Below are positions 19,839-24,290 of a stretch of 24,290 bases of DNA, piece after piece. A program made the position numbers and the translations under genes. Location: positions 1 through 24,290 of the forward strand of contig JAHHSH010000024.1 in the NCBI GenBank assembly GCA_020025345.1. The letters are read 5' to 3'. The stretch's first letter is position 1, and the number at the start of each line of letters is the position of its first letter. The DNA comes from Oscillospiraceae bacterium (GTDB lineage Bacteria; Bacillota; Clostridia; Oscillospirales; Oscillospiraceae). Under the pieces are notes generated by a model. It ran no database searches, was not told where the DNA came from, and saw only the letters and a program-made list of their open reading frames with translations.

Positions 19839-21233
19839 ATGTTACAATCACTAAAACGTTCCCCCGCCTTTTATCGGCGTCTATGGAGTCTGAGCCTGCC
19901 CATTGCGCTGCAAAACCTCATCACTTTCTCTTTGGGACTCATCGATACCTTCATGGTGAGTCAGCTGGGCAACGAGGAAATCGCTGCCGTCACTGCCGCC
20001 AATGCGCCGGTCTTTATCATGACCAGCATCGTCTTTGGCGTACAGAGTGGCCTTGGTATCCTTGTCAGCCAGTACTGGGGCAAAAAGGATTTTAAGAGCA
20101 TCAGCCGTGCTGTGGGTGTAGCCGCCGCCATCGGCGCCGGGATCTCCCTTGTACTGGCACTGATCTGCTTTTTCTTCTCCGTGCCGGTGATGGATCTTCT
20201 CAGCAACCGACACGACCTGAGCCTGCTGGGCGCCCCCTATCTCAAGTGGATCGGCTTTTCCTTTGTGTGCAATATGCTCTCCTCTGTGTATGTCAGCGCC
20301 CAGCGCAGCGTGGAAAATCCCCACTTCGGCATGAAGCTGTTCGGCTTTTCCACAGTGCTGAACACTTTCCTCAACTACCTCTTGATTTTCGGCAAGCTGG
20401 GCTGTCCTGCCATGGGCGTGGAAGGCGCCGCCATCGCCACTCTTCTCGCCCGCGTGGCAGAGCTGGTCGTCTGCATCATCTATGCCTTACGCTGCAAAAC
20501 ACTGCCTCTGGACTTAAAGTGCTTTTTCCACCCCGGCAGCCAGATGGCACGGCGTTTCCTGCGCTACTCCTCCCCGGTGGTGCTCAATGAGACGGTCTGG
20601 GGACTTGGCACTTCCATGATGACGGTGATTCTGGGTTATACCCACAACTCTGTGGAAATGCTGGCCGCCAACGCCGTCATGGGCAATCTGAGCCGTCTCT
20701 TCCTTGTGATTTGCTTCGGCTTCGGTGCCGCATCCGGCGTACTCATCGGCAAAGCCATCGGCGAAGGACGACCCCGGGACGAGGTGCAGTCTTTGGGACA
20801 GGCGCTCCTCCGCTTCACCTTGGTGGTGGGCGCTGGACTGGGTGCCGTTTCTCTTCTGCTGGTACCCACCGTTCTGACCCCCTATGTGTTCCCCCTCTTT
20901 AAGCTCTACGGGGAATCGGCAGGCATCGCCACAGCCATGGCCGTAGTCAGCTTTGCTCTCACACCCTTCCACGCCTACACCATCTCCGCCATCACCGGCG
21001 TTTTGCGCTGCGGCGGTGACGTGGCATGGTCGACATTTCTGGATATAGGCCCCCAGTGGCTGCTGGCGATTCCGCTGACAGCGTTGGTGGCGCTGGTCTT
21101 TCGCTCCAATTACTGGATCATCGCCATTGCCATCCAGTCCGAGGCCATTCTCAAATGCCCCTTGTGTATCTGGCGCGTCCATACGGGAAAATGGATCCAC
21201 GACGTAACAGCTTTCAAAGAGGAGGATCTATGA
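19839..21233 (+). CDS. MATE family efflux transporter
   Basis: 464 residues with about 12 membrane segments in two pseudo-symmetric halves. Motifs include LSLPIALQNLITFSLGLIDT, MVSQLGNEEIAAVTAANAP, GVQSGLGILVSQYWGKKD and, in the second half, YSSPVVLNETVWGLG and GFGAASGVLIGKAIGEG. MATE proteins export cationic drugs or metabolites using Na+ or H+ gradients. AGGAG lies about 10 bases before the start. Its stop overlaps the start of the rRNA methyltransferase (ATGA), so the two are translationally coupled. The substrate is not predictable from sequence. Confidence 0.93.
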   Translation: MLQSLKRSPAFYRRLWSLSLPIALQNLITFSLGLIDTFMVSQLGNEEIAAVTAANAPVFIMTSIVFGVQSGLGILVSQYWGKKDFKSISRAVGVAAAIGAGISLVLALICFFFSVPVMDLLSNRHDLSLLGAPYLKWIGFSFVCNMLSSVYVSAQRSVENPHFGMKLFGFSTVLNTFLNYLLIFGKLGCPAMGVEGAAIATLLARVAELVVCIIYALRCKTLPLDLKCFFHPGSQMARRFLRYSSPVVLNETVWGLGTSMMTVILGYTHNSVEMLAANAVMGNLSRLFLVICFGFGAASGVLIGKAIGEGRPRDEVQSLGQALLRFTLVVGAGLGAVSLLLVPTVLTPYVFPLFKLYGESAGIATAMAVVSFALTPFHAYTISAITGVLRCGGDVAWSTFLDIGPQWLLAIPLTALVALVFRSNYWIIAIAIQSEAILKCPLCIWRVHTGKWIHDVTAFKEEDL

Positions 21234-22051
21234 GTCTATTTTGTTGTCCCCTGTGCCGTGCCCCGCTGCAGCGGGAGGAACGGGTCTATCGCTGCCCCAA
21301 CGGTCACAGCTTTGATATTGCCGCCCAAGGCTACACCCACCTGCTGCCGGTGAACCAAAAGCACTCCAAAATGCCCGGCGATGACAAGGGTATGGCGGCG
21401 GCCCGCAGCGATTTTCTCAACAGCGGCTACTACGCCCCCCTGCGGCAAGCCCTGTGCGATCTGGCGGTAGAACTCACCGGCGAGACAGCCGACCTGCTGG
21501 ATACCGGATGTGGGGAGGGCTACTACACCAGCGGCATCTATCAGGCGCTGCGCCATGCCGGAAAAGACGTGCACATGGCGGGTACCGACATCTCCAAATT
21601 CATCCTCCGCCGCGCTGCCAAACGGGAGAAGGATGTGGAATTCGCCGTGGCATCCTCCTACCATCTGCCCCTTTCGGACGAGAGCATCGACCTGCTCATC
21701 AACTGCTTTTCACCTCTCGCCATTGAGGAGTTCCGGCGTATCCTCCGCCCCGGTGGTCACTTTCTCTATGTGGTGCCCTCTGCCCGCCACCTGTGGCAGA
21801 TGAAAGAAGTGCTCTACGACCACCCCTACCTCAACGAGGAGAAGCTGACGCCCTACGAGGGCTTCCGCTATGTGAAGGTCGCCTCCGTCCGGGACACCAT
21901 CCGCGTGGTGGGGCAGCCTCACATCCACGCGCTCTTCCAGATGACACCCTACTACTGGAAAACGCCCAAGGCCGGCTGTGAGCGGCTGGCCGCGCTGGAA
22001 GAATTGACCACGGAGATCGCCTTTGACATCCACGTCTTTGAAAAAGAATAA
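21230..22051 (+). CDS. rlmA: 23S rRNA (guanine-N1)-methyltransferase, RlmA type
   Basis: 273 residues. The N-terminal zinc-binding knuckle has C5/C6, C9 (CCPLC), C22 and H26 (CPNGHSFD), followed by GYTHLLPVNQKHSKMPGDDKGMAAARSDFL in interrupted form, characteristic of RlmA. A Rossmann SAM-methyltransferase core follows (LLDTGCGEGYYT, AGTDISK, ASSYHLPLSDESIDLLINCFSPLA). RlmA methylates G745, and its relative TlrB methylates G748, in helix 35 of 23S rRNA; TlrB contributes to macrolide resistance. ATG at 21230 shares four bases with the MATE stop, and AGGAGG lies just upstream. Which guanine is modified cannot be told by eye. Confidence 0.9.
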   Translation: MSLFCCPLCRAPLQREERVYRCPNGHSFDIAAQGYTHLLPVNQKHSKMPGDDKGMAAARSDFLNSGYYAPLRQALCDLAVELTGETADLLDTGCGEGYYTSGIYQALRHAGKDVHMAGTDISKFILRRAAKREKDVEFAVASSYHLPLSDESIDLLINCFSPLAIEEFRRILRPGGHFLYVVPSARHLWQMKEVLYDHPYLNEEKLTPYEGFRYVKVASVRDTIRVVGQPHIHALFQMTPYYWKTPKAGCERLAALEELTTEIAFDIHVFEKE

Positions 22052-22087
22052 AAAATATCCTCTTCCTACGGGAAGAGGATATTTTTT
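22050..22087. terminator. Bidirectional terminator between rlmA and typA
   Basis: A 17-bp perfect stem (22050-22066 with 22071-22087) closes on a TACG tetraloop, with A6/T6 at its base, so it works for both converging transcripts. It begins within the rlmA stop codon. Confidence 0.93.
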
Positions 22088-22094
22088 ATTGTGC

Positions 22095-23921
<1,827 letters not shown>

Positions 23922-23999
23922 CTTCTATCGTCTCCTCTGCGCCACAGCCAATCTTCCTCAGCTCGCGCAAATATTTTGAAAAAATTCTCTAACTTTGAT

Positions 24000-24028
24000 A
24001 TTATAGTCGCTTTTTCCGCAGATTGCAA
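24000..24028 (-). promoter_or_regulatory. Promoter of typA
   Basis: On the minus strand TTGCAA (24028-24023), a 17-base spacer and TATAAT (24005-24000), giving a leader of about 72 bases. Confidence 0.85.
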
Positions 24029-24060
24029 GGACTTTTCTCTGATATTTGCATTTTTTCGCA

Positions 24061-24089
24061 TTGACAAAGCGCCGCTGCTAGCGTAAAAT
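24061..24089 (+). promoter_or_regulatory. Promoter of the tRNA region
   Basis: TTGACA (24061-24066), a 17-base spacer and TAAAAT (24084-24089), about 90 bases upstream of the first tRNA-like sequence. Confidence 0.8.
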
Positions 24090-24179
24090 AACAAATATCA
24101 TGTCACCGCTGCTTGGTGGGATGGTATATTCTTCTAAATGAAAGATTGGACGCTTGCCTTTTCTCAAAATTTCATCTAT

Positions 24180-24238
24180 GCCCCGATAGCTCAGTTGGAT
24201 AGAGCGACCGCCTCCTAAGCGGCAGATGGTTCGTATCC
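24180..24238 (+). pseudogene. Degenerate tRNA-Arg(CCU): intact 5' part, lost 3' part
   Basis: The 5' acceptor strand GCCCCGA (24180-24186), D arm (GCTC, loop, GAGC), and anticodon arm with loop CTCCTAA (anticodon CCU) are normal apart from an A-C pair at 27-43. After this the variable loop is about one base, the T loop reads TTCGTAT with T in place of the invariant A58, the T stem does not close, and no TCGGGGC or CCA follows in the next 35 bases. A working tRNA therefore cannot be folded from this copy. Confidence 0.75.
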
Positions 24239-24272
24239 TTTTGACTAAGAAAACTGAATATTTTTTGTATTA

Positions 24273-24290
24273 GCCCCAGTAGCTCAGTAG
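24273..24290 (+). tRNA. 5' end of a second tRNA (cut by the window end)
   Basis: GCCCCAG, TA, GCTC and AGTAG match the acceptor 5' strand and start of the D arm of a tRNA. The anticodon lies outside the window, so identity is unknown. It would be read from the same promoter as the preceding tRNA-like sequence. Confidence 0.7.

Noticed and set aside
24180..24272. Group I intron in tRNA-Arg(CCU)
   Set aside because: The anticodon loop is uninterrupted, and the window shows neither intron core elements nor the expected 3' exon.

Overview
The window looks like a chromosomal stretch from a GC-rich, Gram-positive, spore-forming anaerobe of the Clostridia, most likely the Oscillospiraceae/Ruminococcaceae. 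The inference rests on strong AGGAGG-type ribosome binding sites, consensus TTGACA-17-TATAAT promoters, many U-tract intrinsic terminators, a sortase-type surface protein, a SpoIID-like peptidoglycan protein, the UPF0237-UPF0210 pair and MtaB. No phage, insertion sequence or CRISPR array is visible.

Layout. 1-530: 3' end of a repeat-containing surface protein and its terminator. 653-1744: an archaeal-type ornithine cyclodeaminase homologue. 1745-5300: a cysteine-biosynthesis operon, cysK-cysE-NhaC-type transporter. 5304-6441 (minus): a CobQ-like ATPase lacking its glutaminase domain and an unknown 66-residue protein. 6551-8928: three co-oriented genes for a zinc amidase, a small beta-rich protein and a SpoIID-like protein with three peptidoglycan-binding domains. 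9047-10157: a cobalamin riboswitch with terminator, a Cys-rich small protein and an unknown 96-residue protein. 10178-11438: an APH-fold sugar-kinase-like gene. 11444-14922 (minus): an ABC exporter ATPase and a permease fused to a CPBP protease. 14944-18634 (minus): mtaB, yfbR, UPF0237, UPF0210. 18522-22087: a cysteine desulfurase, a MATE exporter and an RlmA-type rRNA methyltransferase. 22095-24028 (minus): typA. 24061-24290: a tRNA promoter, a degenerate tRNA-Arg(CCU) copy and the start of a second tRNA.

The most notable find is in the leader of the cysK operon (1860-2071). A 31-codon open reading frame carries five Cys codons, three of them consecutive. It is nested in an RNA able to form three mutually exclusive helices: 1909-1920 with 1984-1995; 1981-1998 with 2037-2054; and a perfect 12-bp terminator, 2037-2048 with 2054-2065, followed by a U tract. 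This is the full geometry of a ribosome-mediated, cysteine-sensing transcription attenuator. It would control cysteine synthase, serine acetyltransferase and the transporter according to Cys-tRNA supply.

Other points of interest are an 83-bp inverted repeat that places two promoters face to face in mirror symmetry between mtaB and the cysteine desulfurase (18537-18619), a B12 riboswitch in front of a Cys-rich small protein, the permease-protease fusion, the CobQ remnant that keeps both ends but lacks the middle, and the broken tRNA. All functional assignments come from reading motifs by eye; no database search was run.
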